NCBI GenBank assembly: GCA_016926925.1
Contig: JAFGNQ010000396.1
Location: 1 to 7,519 of the forward strand
Source of the DNA: Candidatus Aminicenantota bacterium
GTDB lineage: Bacteria > Acidobacteriota > Aminicenantia > Aminicenantales > Aminicenantaceae
DNA length: 7,519 bases
Reading direction: 5' to 3'
A program made the translations under genes and the position numbers. This document shows, in pieces, positions 1-6,059 of the stretch (its first letter is position 1; each line of letters starts with the position of its first letter). Below the pieces are notes generated by a model. That model saw only the letters and a list, made by a program, of their open reading frames with translations, did not search any database and was not told the origin of the DNA.

Positions 1-169
1 ACGACTCGGGAAGGCTAAATCCTCCGATGTCGCTCAACACCCCTCCACCATTTTCATTCTTAACCCACACAAAATGGAAGAGAGCCAGCTACTCTTACCG
101 GAAAGAGCTTGGTATTTCTCTTTTTAAAAGTTGCTGTACGTGATAAAGTAATGAAACAGATATCTGCAG
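1..169. other. Left-edge non-coding stretch upstream of trmO
   Basis: No reading frame here is convincing. A minus-strand TTG at 37 has a GGAGGGG-like site at 46-40 and could begin a divergent gene that leaves the window after twelve codons, but that is too short to judge. On the plus strand, an AT-rich stem (AAAGAG at 102-107 with CTCTTT at 118-123, followed by Ts) is a weak terminator-like hairpin. A poor extended -10 (TGaTAAAGT, 141-149) is the only promoter-like signal before the gene at 170. Two overlapping 10-base palindromes (157-166 and 162-171) sit against the start codon. Confidence 0.3.
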
Positions 170-649
170 ATGAAGATCAGCTACAAACCTATAGGAATTA
201 TCCGGTCTCCTTTCAAGACGGTCGAGGGGATGCCCATCCAGCCGGCCGGCGCCGAGTCGGTACGCGATACGATCGATATCTATCCTGAATTCAAAGAAGG
301 CCTGAAAGACCTGAATGGCTTTTCGCATATCATTTTGCTCTATCATTTCCACTGTACCAGAGAGTCTAAACTTATTGTAAGGCCGTTTATGGATTCTCTT
401 CCGCATGGTGTGTTTTCTACGCGTGCACCCACACGCCCCAATTCGATAGGAATATCGGTCGTCCGGATGATCGAGATCAAAGGCTGTGCCCTCACTATAG
501 AAAATGTGGACATACTCGATGGAACGCCGCTTCTGGACATCAAACCCTATGTTCCGGAGTTTGACCATTACACTGTCAGCCGGATCGGCTGGTTGGAAAG
601 GGCTTTGGGAATTGTAAAAGATAAGAAATCAGACAGGAGGTTTTCCTGA
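170..649 (+). CDS. trmO: TsaA/TrmO-family SAM-dependent methyltransferase
   Basis: The 159-residue product is a TsaA-like (UPF0066/YaeB) beta-barrel protein. Characterised members (TrmO) use S-adenosylmethionine to N6-methylate t6A37 in the anticodon loop of certain tRNAs in the cytoplasm. The N-terminus has the family's 'PIGIIRSPF' strand (7-15). The central signature GVFSTRAPTRPNSIG (80-94) is intact, and LDGTPLLDIKPYVPEFD (116-132) matches the second conserved block. E. coli TrmO is about 235 residues, so this is the short form without the C-terminal domain; substrate assignment to t6A is therefore less certain. ATG 170 is the only sensible start because an in-frame stop lies at 152-154, yet no clear Shine-Dalgarno precedes it. 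The gap to the next gene is 48 bases with no terminator, so the two are probably co-transcribed. The family call is firm; the tRNA substrate is inferred. Confidence 0.85.
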   Translation: MKISYKPIGIIRSPFKTVEGMPIQPAGAESVRDTIDIYPEFKEGLKDLNGFSHIILLYHFHCTRESKLIVRPFMDSLPHGVFSTRAPTRPNSIGISVVRMIEIKGCALTIENVDILDGTPLLDIKPYVPEFDHYTVSRIGWLERALGIVKDKKSDRRFS

Positions 650-680
650 GTTCAGCATGGGCCGAAAGAGTTCCAAACTA

Positions 681-687
681 AAGGAGG
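681..687 (+). promoter_or_regulatory. Ribosome binding site for the ICMT-like gene
   Basis: AAGGAGG lies ten bases before ATG 698. The spacing is slightly long, but of the in-frame ATGs at 698, 713 and 722 the first is closest to an acceptable distance, so it decides the start. Confidence 0.6.
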
Positions 688-697
688 AAAAATCCTG

Positions 698-1144
698 ATG
701 TGTAGAAAGATAATGCCAACGATGTATCTCTTGATTTTTTTGATGTTATCCATAGGGATTCACTTTGTATTTCCCGGGAAAAAAATAATTCACTTTCCCT
801 ACACGCTATCCGGAATTCTGTTCATCATTTTTGGGGCCGTATTGAACATCAGGGCGGATAATCTGTTTAAGAAAAGCAGCACTACGGTTAAACCTCATGA
901 GGAACCGACTTCGCTCGAAGTTACCGGGCCTTTTCGTTTGAGCCGGCATCCCATGTACCTGGGAATGGCTGCCATAATACTGGGAGCGGCCGTTATTCTC
1001 GGTTCTCTTATTCCATTCGTGTTCCCCCTCCTTTTTGTCATTTTGATGGAGGCCCTTTTCATTACGACCGAGGAAGAGAATCTGAAACAGGCCTTTGGTG
1101 AAAAATACTTGGACTATAAAAAAAAAGTCAGGCGCTGGATTTGA
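698..1144 (+). CDS. Integral-membrane methyltransferase, ICMT/PEMT-like family
   Basis: The 148-residue product is a small polytopic membrane protein with hydrophobic segments at about 8-26, 36-52, 88-104 and 105-123. The cytosolic block TGPFRLSRHPMYLGM (76-90) with the RHPxY signature, followed by the acidic TEEE (124-127) and a basic tail (KYLDYKKKVRRW), is diagnostic of the isoprenylcysteine carboxyl methyltransferase / phospholipid methyltransferase superfamily. RHPxY and the paired glutamates form the SAM pocket in characterised relatives. Bacterial members act on diverse, mostly unknown substrates, such as lipids and small thiols, so I give no symbol. Length fits the short bacterial forms. 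It follows trmO by 48 bases and probably shares its transcript, which ends at a hairpin overlapping this gene's stop codon. The family is sure; the substrate is unknown. Confidence 0.85.
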   Translation: MCRKIMPTMYLLIFLMLSIGIHFVFPGKKIIHFPYTLSGILFIIFGAVLNIRADNLFKKSSTTVKPHEEPTSLEVTGPFRLSRHPMYLGMAAIILGAAVILGSLIPFVFPLLFVILMEALFITTEEENLKQAFGEKYLDYKKKVRRWI

Positions 1145-1162
1145 GTTTCGCAACTCTTTTTT
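1143..1162 (+). terminator. Putative intrinsic terminator after the ICMT-like gene
   Basis: GAGTT (1143-1147) pairs with AACTC (1152-1156) across a TCGC tetraloop and is followed directly by six Ts (1157-1162). The stem is only five pairs and overlaps the TGA stop, so efficiency may be modest. It is well placed to close the trmO-ICMT unit before the S41 gene. Confidence 0.5.
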
Positions 1163-1260
1163 GGAATTCAAACCGGTATGAAATAAAGCACAACCTGAGA
1201 TGGTTTTGTTTGCATTTGTGATTTGTATCCCTTACCGTCTCGGGAGTACTGAGGAGAGAG

Positions 1261-3048
1261 ATGCCCATGCGAAAATATCTGGTTTTTATTGTCGTTTTTG
1301 TGTTTGTTTGTCCGGCGCTTACTTATGCGCAAGTGTTGAGCAAACCTGAAAAAAATTTCGAGTATCTCTGGAAAGCCTTTGACAGCAATTACGCCATCTT
1401 TGGCCCGAAAAAGGTGGACTGGAAGGCGTTGTACAAAATCTACAGGCCAAAAGTCACCGCTCAAACCACAGACGATGAGCTCTTCGAAATCATGTCACAC
1501 ATGCTGGGCCTTCTCAACGACAACCATGTCCGTCTCATGTCGGAGAATCCGCCGCGGGTGTTCATGGCGGGGATTCTGAACGAGATTTTGAAAGACAAGA
1601 ATTTCAAAGACATGAATGAGGCCAGGCAATTTTTGTCTCAGAGGCCTGTCGACCAGAAGTACATCAAAAGCGAGCTGAGGGAAAGGATGGACGGTGTGTT
1701 CTCCTTCGGATGGGTCGCCCAGGATATCGGTTATTTCCATTTCAAAGGATTCGGCAACATACCGGAGAGCACGGCCGTTATAGACGAGATTATCGATACG
1801 TTCAAAGAGGCTAAAGCCATCATCGTGGATGTGCGAAAAAATTCGGGTGGGGATGATCGCGTGGGGAAACTCATCGCCGACCGCTTCGCCGACAGGAAGA
1901 GGCTGTACATGATAACCTACACGCGGAACGGCCCGGCGTATGATGATTTCACGCCTCCGAAATACTGGTATGTCGAACCGGACGGTTTACGCCAGTTCAC
2001 CAAGCCGGTCGTTCTCCTTATCAATCGCCTTTCCATCAGCGCGGCTGAAAATTTCGCGCTGGCCATGCGCGTGCTTCCCCACGTCACCCTGGTCGGCGAT
2101 TTGACCTCTGGGGTGTTCGCCGATGTCTATGGGGATGAACTCCCCAACGGCTGGCGCTTCGCTGTCTCCTACAAACTGTTTGTCGACTATAACGGTTTCT
2201 GCTGGGAGGGGATCGGGGTACCTCCGGACCTCCGCATTCTCAATACCAAGGAAGATGAACAACAGGGAAACGACAGAGTGCTTGAATTCGCTGTGGAGCT
2301 TCTCGATTCGGGCTCATTGAAGCCTCAAGATGAGTCCGGAAGTCTGAAAAATATCCGGGAATCGCTGGCTAAAAGCTTGAAGGCGGATATCACAAAGAGG
2401 GGTATAGCAGCCGCGGTCACGGATTTTCGTAAGGCTAAAGCGGGAAATTCGGATACCTATTATATCGATGCCGAGGAGATGGATGCTCTGGGGGATGAAC
2501 TGGCGGAGGCTGGAAAAACAGATGAGGCGCTCGAGGTTTTCAGGCTCAATGCCGAGGAATATCCGGATATGTGGTGGGTCCTCCGGAAACTGGGCCGGAC
2601 ACAAGCCTTGTTCGGGGATAAGGATGCGGGATCCGTGCTCTATGACAAAGCGGCGGCATTGAATCCCCGAAGCTATCCCTGGGAGATTGACGCCGGATAT
2701 ACGATGCAGCTGGAGCAAGCCTTTTTCGCAAAAAACGCGGATTCATTGAAAGCGAAGTTTTATGATTTGAAAGAAAAATATCCGGATTTTGCCCGCGGTG
2801 CCGAAGCCTCATTGAACAGGCTCGGATACGAGCTGCTGCGCATAAAAAGTACGCATGAAGCCATCGAAATTTTCAAGATAAATGTGGAGGCCTTTCCCGA
2901 CTCATGGAATGTCTACGACAGCCTGGGCGAAGCTTATATGGAGAGCGGGAATAAAAAGCTGGCCATTAAAAATTATGAAAAATCCGTTGAATTGAATTCC
3001 AAGAATTCAAACGGCAAGGAAAAACTGAAGCAACTGAAAGAAAGATAG
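1261..3048 (+). CDS. Exported S41 family (tricorn-type) peptidase with C-terminal TPRs
   Basis: The 595-residue product starts with a Sec signal peptide (basic MRK, hydrophobic 6-21, probable cleavage after TYA at 21-23). The S41 core follows. LNDNHV (85-90) has the conserved His89. VDVRKNSGGD (189-198) is the S41 'DxRxNxGG' strand. NRLSISAAENFA (255-266) places the nucleophile at Ser260. LVGDLTSG (277-284), LPNGW (294-298) and WEGIGVPPD (315-323) complete the core. The Ser-Lys dyad lysine of CtpA-type enzymes is replaced by Val285, so this belongs with tricorn/IRBP-type members, where His89 and Glu316 would join Ser260; that mapping is by motif only. No PDZ domain is evident. Residues 404-582 are TPR-like and contain an internal duplication. 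ATG 1261 has GAGGAG (1251-1256) four bases upstream; ATG 1267, ten bases downstream of it, is an equally possible start. Likely role: cleavage of peptides or misfolded protein outside the cytoplasm, substrate unknown. Confidence 0.85.
   Translation: MPMRKYLVFIVVFVFVCPALTYAQVLSKPEKNFEYLWKAFDSNYAIFGPKKVDWKALYKIYRPKVTAQTTDDELFEIMSHMLGLLNDNHVRLMSENPPRVFMAGILNEILKDKNFKDMNEARQFLSQRPVDQKYIKSELRERMDGVFSFGWVAQDIGYFHFKGFGNIPESTAVIDEIIDTFKEAKAIIVDVRKNSGGDDRVGKLIADRFADRKRLYMITYTRNGPAYDDFTPPKYWYVEPDGLRQFTKPVVLLINRLSISAAENFALAMRVLPHVTLVGDLTSGVFADVYGDELPNGWRFAVSYKLFVDYNGFCWEGIGVPPDLRILNTKEDEQQGNDRVLEFAVELLDSGSLKPQDESGSLKNIRESLAKSLKADITKRGIAAAVTDFRKAKAGNSDTYYIDAEEMDALGDELAEAGKTDEALEVFRLNAEEYPDMWWVLRKLGRTQALFGDKDAGSVLYDKAAALNPRSYPWEIDAGYTMQLEQAFFAKNADSLKAKFYDLKEKYPDFARGAEASLNRLGYELLRIKSTHEAIEIFKINVEAFPDSWNVYDSLGEAYMESGNKKLAIKNYEKSVELNSKNSNGKEKLKQLKER
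2992..3010. repeat. 19-base perfect inverted repeat inside the S41 gene
   Basis: TTGAATTC (2992-2999) and GAATTCAA (3003-3010) are perfect 8-base arms around CAA. They encode the last TPR helix end (LNSKNSN region) of the S41 peptidase, 36 bases before the stop codon. There is no T-run, so it is not an intrinsic terminator. It may be chance in an A/T-rich lysine/asparagine stretch. Confidence 0.5.
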
Positions 3049-3106
3049 ACCGGGTGCGGCAATTCTGCCCGCGAAATTCGTTGGTTTCGATTTCCGGATT
3101 TTGCTG
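3049..3106. other. Convergent intergenic spacer with GC hairpin
   Basis: These 58 bases lie between the stops of two convergent genes. A GC-rich hairpin can form from GCGGCA (3056-3061) with TGCC(C)GC (3066-3072), loop ATTC and one bulged C. Neither strand has a T-run right after it, so a bidirectional terminator is possible but not a textbook one. Confidence 0.3.
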
Positions 3107-4924
3107 TTATTTTTTCGTGGCGTTCATCACACCTCCGGGGGTTTTAAACTTGACTCCGGTCACGACTCCGGCTTCGTCCAGCACGAACTCGGCACTGTAT
3201 CCGGGTGCGTCCTTCAAATTGAATTCGGTCCCTTTATAAGGCACCAATTCGAATTCTTTGGGGGCGCCTGGAATGGAAATGACCAGGGTGTTTTCTCCTC
3301 TCAAAAAAATCCGGCCTTCCGATTCTTCTTCCCCCTCGATGATGTAGGTGCCGACGAATTTTTTTAGAAAATCAGGGTCGGCCATGGTCTTGTCCGGCAT
3401 TCTTGTGAAAACGATATCGCTCACTGAGGATTCCAAGGGAACGGATATGCTCGAGATGTTTCCTTTTTTATCCGTGAAAAAAGTCGCTTTTAAAGACACT
3501 CCGAATCCCTCGAACATCTCATTCGACAGCTCGAAAGTATCGTAGTGATAATGGGAAAAACCGAAGTCCAGATTGTCGTAAGTGCCTTTCAACGCGTCTC
3601 CGTCTTTCTTGATGGAGAATATACCGTATCCGGGATTCTCATAGTCCCCGACATAATCCTCGAGCGGATGCGAGGGCGAGGTGTTCATCACGCGATCGGC
3701 GTCCTTTTCTTTCTGGGCTTTTTCCCGTTCTTTCTCCGCCTCCTCTTGCTGCTTTTTGATGCGGCCGTACCAGTCCACCGGTGCCGTGCCCAGTATCCGA
3801 TCAGCGATGTTGTAGGCGATGATCGAAGGAAGGGGATTATTCCCTGAGAAGTTTGAAAGAATCACCATTCCCGCATTCTCCTTCGGCAGGAGCGCCACCT
3901 GGGTGATGAATCCGTCGATCCCTCCTCCGTGAGAAATGTACAGATGGCCCCTGTAAGCCGTAATCATCCATCCCATGCCATACATGGAATAGAAGAGTTC
4001 TTTTTCCGGAATGGATCGGCCCATGATCATCTGCGGCGAATGGATTTCTTTCAAACTCGCCTCGGATATGACCTGCTTATCGCCGTATTTTCCCTTGTTG
4101 AGGTTGAGCATGAGCCACTGGGCCATGTCGGTGATGTTCGAGTTGATCGAGCCTGCCGGCCCGATGGCATCGATGTTTCGGAAGGGGATTTCGACGACTG
4201 CTTCCTTTATTTCCGAGTAAGGGAGAGAATAGTCCGGTGATTTTTTCAAGTCCTCCACCGAAAAATTGCTATCCTTCATTCCCAATGGCTCGAAGATATT
4301 TTTTCTGGTAAAGTCTTCCCAGGTTGTGCCCGCGATATGCCCTGCCAGATAGCCGGCCGTCATGAACATGAAGTTCTGATACTGCCACGCCGTCCGGAAT
4401 GGTTGGCTCGGTTCGAGATAGCGCATGGCATGGAACAGTTCTTCGCGTGACCAGGAGGAGTTGATCCAAGCGAAATCGTGCCGGGGAAGTCCGGAACGGT
4501 GGCAGACCAGGTCTCTCGGGGTCATGCCGTCCGTGGCGAAAGGATCTTTCAATTTGAAGGTGGGCAGGTATTCTCTGACAGGTTTATCCCAGTCGAGCTT
4601 GCCCTGGTCGACCAGAATGCCCATTCCCGTGGCCGTGAATGCCTTGCTGGTAGAGCCTATGGCGAAGAGCGTCTTCGGAGTAACGGGAAGTTTCCTGGCG
4701 ACATCCCGGTACCCGAATCCTTCCGCATAGATAATTTTTCCGTCCTTGACGATGGTCACAGCAATTCCGGGGACTTTCCATTCGTCCATCAGTTTTTTGA
4801 CAAACTCCGGAAAGCCGCTCAGGTCGACTTTTTTGGCTTTTTCTTCAGCCGGCGCAGGAAGCCAGCTCAAAAACGAGAGAGCGAAAAAAAGGGCGATGGC
4901 GAAAATGAGCTTACGGTTCCTCAT
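3107..4924 (-). CDS. Exported serine beta-lactamase-fold hydrolase with lipocalin-like C-terminal domains
   Basis: The 605-residue product has a signal peptide (MRNRK, hydrophobic 6-20, APA at 24-26). A class C beta-lactamase/DD-peptidase/esterase-type catalytic domain spans about 34-385. STSK (91-94) gives nucleophile Ser91 and Lys94, YQN (182-184) supplies the tyrosine box, and HGG (332-334) stands where KTG lies in true beta-lactamases. HRSGLP (142-147) is also typical of the family. A charged, probably helical linker (388-411, Glu/Lys-rich) leads to a DUF3471-like region (about 420-508), then a second segment (518-605) that opens with the same L/F-x-x-F/Y-V-G-x-Y pattern. Such proteins act as peptidases, esterases or amidases; nothing here indicates antibiotic resistance. 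An in-frame ATG at 5011 would add 29 residues ahead of the signal peptide and lacks a ribosome site, so ATG 4924, with AAAGGAGG at 4936-4929, is the start. It converges with the S41 peptidase. Confidence 0.87.
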   Translation of the reverse strand: MRNRKLIFAIALFFALSFLSWLPAPAEEKAKKVDLSGFPEFVKKLMDEWKVPGIAVTIVKDGKIIYAEGFGYRDVARKLPVTPKTLFAIGSTSKAFTATGMGILVDQGKLDWDKPVREYLPTFKLKDPFATDGMTPRDLVCHRSGLPRHDFAWINSSWSREELFHAMRYLEPSQPFRTAWQYQNFMFMTAGYLAGHIAGTTWEDFTRKNIFEPLGMKDSNFSVEDLKKSPDYSLPYSEIKEAVVEIPFRNIDAIGPAGSINSNITDMAQWLMLNLNKGKYGDKQVISEASLKEIHSPQMIMGRSIPEKELFYSMYGMGWMITAYRGHLYISHGGGIDGFITQVALLPKENAGMVILSNFSGNNPLPSIIAYNIADRILGTAPVDWYGRIKKQQEEAEKEREKAQKEKDADRVMNTSPSHPLEDYVGDYENPGYGIFSIKKDGDALKGTYDNLDFGFSHYHYDTFELSNEMFEGFGVSLKATFFTDKKGNISSISVPLESSVSDIVFTRMPDKTMADPDFLKKFVGTYIIEGEEESEGRIFLRGENTLVISIPGAPKEFELVPYKGTEFNLKDAPGYSAEFVLDEAGVVTGVKFKTPGGVMNATKK

Positions 4925-4928
4925 GAGA

Positions 4929-4936
4929 CCTCCTTT
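4929..4936 (-). promoter_or_regulatory. Ribosome binding site deciding the hydrolase start
   Basis: Read on the minus strand, AAAGGAGG (4936 to 4929) lies four bases before ATG 4924. It sets the start so that the signal peptide is at the extreme N-terminus and excludes the longer in-frame ATG at 5011. Confidence 0.7.
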
Positions 4937-5010
4937 AAAATAAGTTTTAGCTCGATATATCTTTAATACGGATAATTGATTTTGGAAGTTTGCTTGAGAA
5001 TAATAAAGCA

Positions 5011-5019
5011 ATCATAACA
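5011..5019 (-). promoter_or_regulatory. Candidate extended -10 promoter for the hydrolase
   Basis: On the minus strand, TGtTATGAT (5019 to 5011) matches an extended -10 with five of six consensus bases. The -35 seventeen bases upstream (ATGAAT) is poor, as tolerated by extended -10 promoters. It would give a leader of about 80 bases. It is a motif match only, assuming a sigma70-like housekeeping factor. Confidence 0.3.
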
Positions 5020-5117
5020 TTTTGACCTGGATTATTCATGATAAATTTTGTTGCCTTAGGCTTCTTTGTTTCCGTGAGAGAGCGGCCCTTCCATCGATAT
5101 CCATCCGATCTTCGAAA

Positions 5118-5147
5118 TTGACCTCATCATTTTGAGTGTGTTATGCT
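5118..5147 (+). promoter_or_regulatory. Candidate sigma70-like promoter for the membrane protein gene
   Basis: TTGACC (5118-5123) is followed after 18 bases by TATGCT (5142-5147), preceded by TG at 5139-5140 as in an extended -10. The predicted transcript would begin near 5154, about 19 bases before ATG 5173. This puts the alternative in-frame ATG at 5143 inside the -10 and supports the downstream start. Confidence 0.45.
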
Positions 5148-5172
5148 TCCGCACCTTATTGCAGGAGACTCC

Positions 5173-5970
5173 ATGAACAGTGTATTTTGGTTGCAGTTAG
5201 GCTTAGGCTTTATCGCCGGCAGTTTCGCCGTCAGTTTGACTACTGTTGCCGCCGAAAAATTCGGGAGCAATGTTGGCGGCCTGATCGGAGGTATCCCTTC
5301 GACTTCAGTCGTCGCCCTTCTATTCATCGGCATCGTGCAGTCGCCTGAATACGTCATTCAGGCCACGAACGTCATGCCTCTCGTGATGGGTTTCAATGGC
5401 CTCTTCCTGGTCATTTTCGTCATTCTGTCACGGTATGGTTTTCTGGCCGGTTTGGGTGGAGCCTTTGCGATGTGGTTCGGCCTCTCTTATACAACGATTT
5501 CGCTGGGTTTCCGCCACTTCGGTATCGGGATGGCCCTGTTTTTCCTGTCCTTCATTTTTTCCTATTTCGTGATGGAAAAAAAGCTGCACCTGCCGGCCGT
5601 CGCAGGTGTGAGAGTTCGATTTACGCCGCTGCAGATCGCCGCCCGGTCACTCTTCAGCGGTCTGGTCATCGCCGTAGTGATCTTCCTTAGTAAAGTGAGC
5701 GGTCCGCTCATCGGCGGTGTGTTTGCTGTTTTTCCAGCCGTTTTTACGTCGACCATAGTCATCTCCTCTCTCTCCAGAGGTGTTGCGTTCGCGAGGGCGC
5801 TGACCAAACCTCTTCTGGTAAGCGCTATGATCAACGTCATCGTTTATATTATTGCAGTCAGGTACCTTTATCCTGAGCTGGGTCTTGTCCTGGGGACGAT
5901 CGGGGCACTGGCGGCATCGAGTCTCAGTGTTTTGGGCAGCTATTCCTTCATCAAGAAGAAGATGGCGTGA
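5173..5970 (+). CDS. Polytopic membrane protein with duplicated halves, DUF3147/GlpM-like
   Basis: The 265-residue product is almost wholly hydrophobic, with about eight to nine predicted segments (5-24, 35-55, 66-84, 88-105, 115-133, 160-173, 177-198, 212-230, 234-257). A basic loop (136-150) separates two related halves. Each has GG followed six residues later by Pro: GGLIGGIP (35-42) and GGVFAVFP (181-188), in matching positions of a membrane segment. I do not recognise an experimentally characterised homologue. The GG-x-x-x-x-x-P pattern recalls DUF3147/GlpM-type proteins of unknown function, and a small transporter is possible. ATG 5173 is chosen because AGGAG (5163-5167) lies five bases upstream; an in-frame ATG at 5143 has no ribosome site and overlaps a candidate -10. 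It is divergent from the hydrolase and 89 bases ahead of the next gene, which has its own promoter. Confidence 0.7.
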   Translation: MNSVFWLQLGLGFIAGSFAVSLTTVAAEKFGSNVGGLIGGIPSTSVVALLFIGIVQSPEYVIQATNVMPLVMGFNGLFLVIFVILSRYGFLAGLGGAFAMWFGLSYTTISLGFRHFGIGMALFFLSFIFSYFVMEKKLHLPAVAGVRVRFTPLQIAARSLFSGLVIAVVIFLSKVSGPLIGGVFAVFPAVFTSTIVISSLSRGVAFARALTKPLLVSAMINVIVYIIAVRYLYPELGLVLGTIGALAASSLSVLGSYSFIKKKMA

Positions 5971-5983
5971 ACAGAACATCCGA

Positions 5984-6012
5984 TTGAAATATCCCGTCTC
6001 ATGATTTATATT
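5984..6012 (+). promoter_or_regulatory. Sigma70-like promoter for the tandem methyltransferase gene
   Basis: TTGAAA (5984-5989) and TATATT (6007-6012) are separated by exactly 17 bases, each with five of six consensus positions. This is the best promoter match in the window. The transcript would start around 6019, giving a leader of about 40 bases before the TTG at 6060, with a hairpin in it. Confidence 0.55.
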
Positions 6013-6024
6013 TTAAAAAAATGG

Positions 6025-6046
6025 CTTTGCTTCCGTTAGAGCAAAG
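6025..6046 (+). promoter_or_regulatory. Leader hairpin abutting the ribosome binding site
   Basis: CTTTGCT (6025-6031) pairs perfectly with AGCAAAG (6040-6046) around an eight-base loop. The stem ends one base before the AAGGAGGG site at 6047, so folding could affect ribosome access or shield the 5' end of the transcript. On the minus strand the same stem is followed by CCA and seven Ts, so it could equally be a weak terminator of antisense transcription. Confidence 0.4.
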
Positions 6047-6054
6047 AAGGAGGG
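6047..6054 (+). promoter_or_regulatory. Ribosome binding site selecting a TTG start
   Basis: AAGGAGGG is followed after five bases by TTG 6060, an ideal spacing. Neither of the in-frame ATGs at 6021 and 6093 has such a site, so the non-standard TTG is the preferred start. Confidence 0.65.
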
Positions 6055-6059
6055 ATCGG

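Noticed and set aside
1..46. Divergent gene starting at a minus-strand TTG (37)
   Set aside because: Only twelve codons are inside the window, with a non-ATG start, which is not enough to support a gene.
95..568. Long minus-strand open frame over the trmO gene
   Set aside because: It is the antisense shadow of the TsaA-family gene, whose conserved motifs are on the plus strand. Its translation resembles no family I know.
1161..1189. Promoter TTGGAA-17-TAAAGC ahead of the S41 gene
   Set aside because: Only three of six -10 bases match, and it overlaps the upstream T-run. A promoter is expected in this gap, but I cannot place it.
3107..4924. Antibiotic-resistance beta-lactamase
   Set aside because: The STSK/YQN/HGG motifs and the C-terminal domains fit the broad hydrolase family. 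The KTG box of true class C enzymes is absent.
4925..5011. N-terminal extension of the minus-strand hydrolase from an ATG at 5011
   Set aside because: It would put 29 residues ahead of a standard signal peptide, and only ATG 4924 has a ribosome site (AAAGGAGG).
5022..5047. TTGACC with TAAATT as a plus-strand promoter
   Set aside because: The spacing is only 14 bases and the -10 is poor. The 5118-5147 pair is closer to the gene and better.
5143..5172. ATG 5143 as the start of the membrane protein
   Set aside because: There is no ribosome site, the codon lies inside a candidate -10, and ATG 5173 has AGGAG at five-base spacing.
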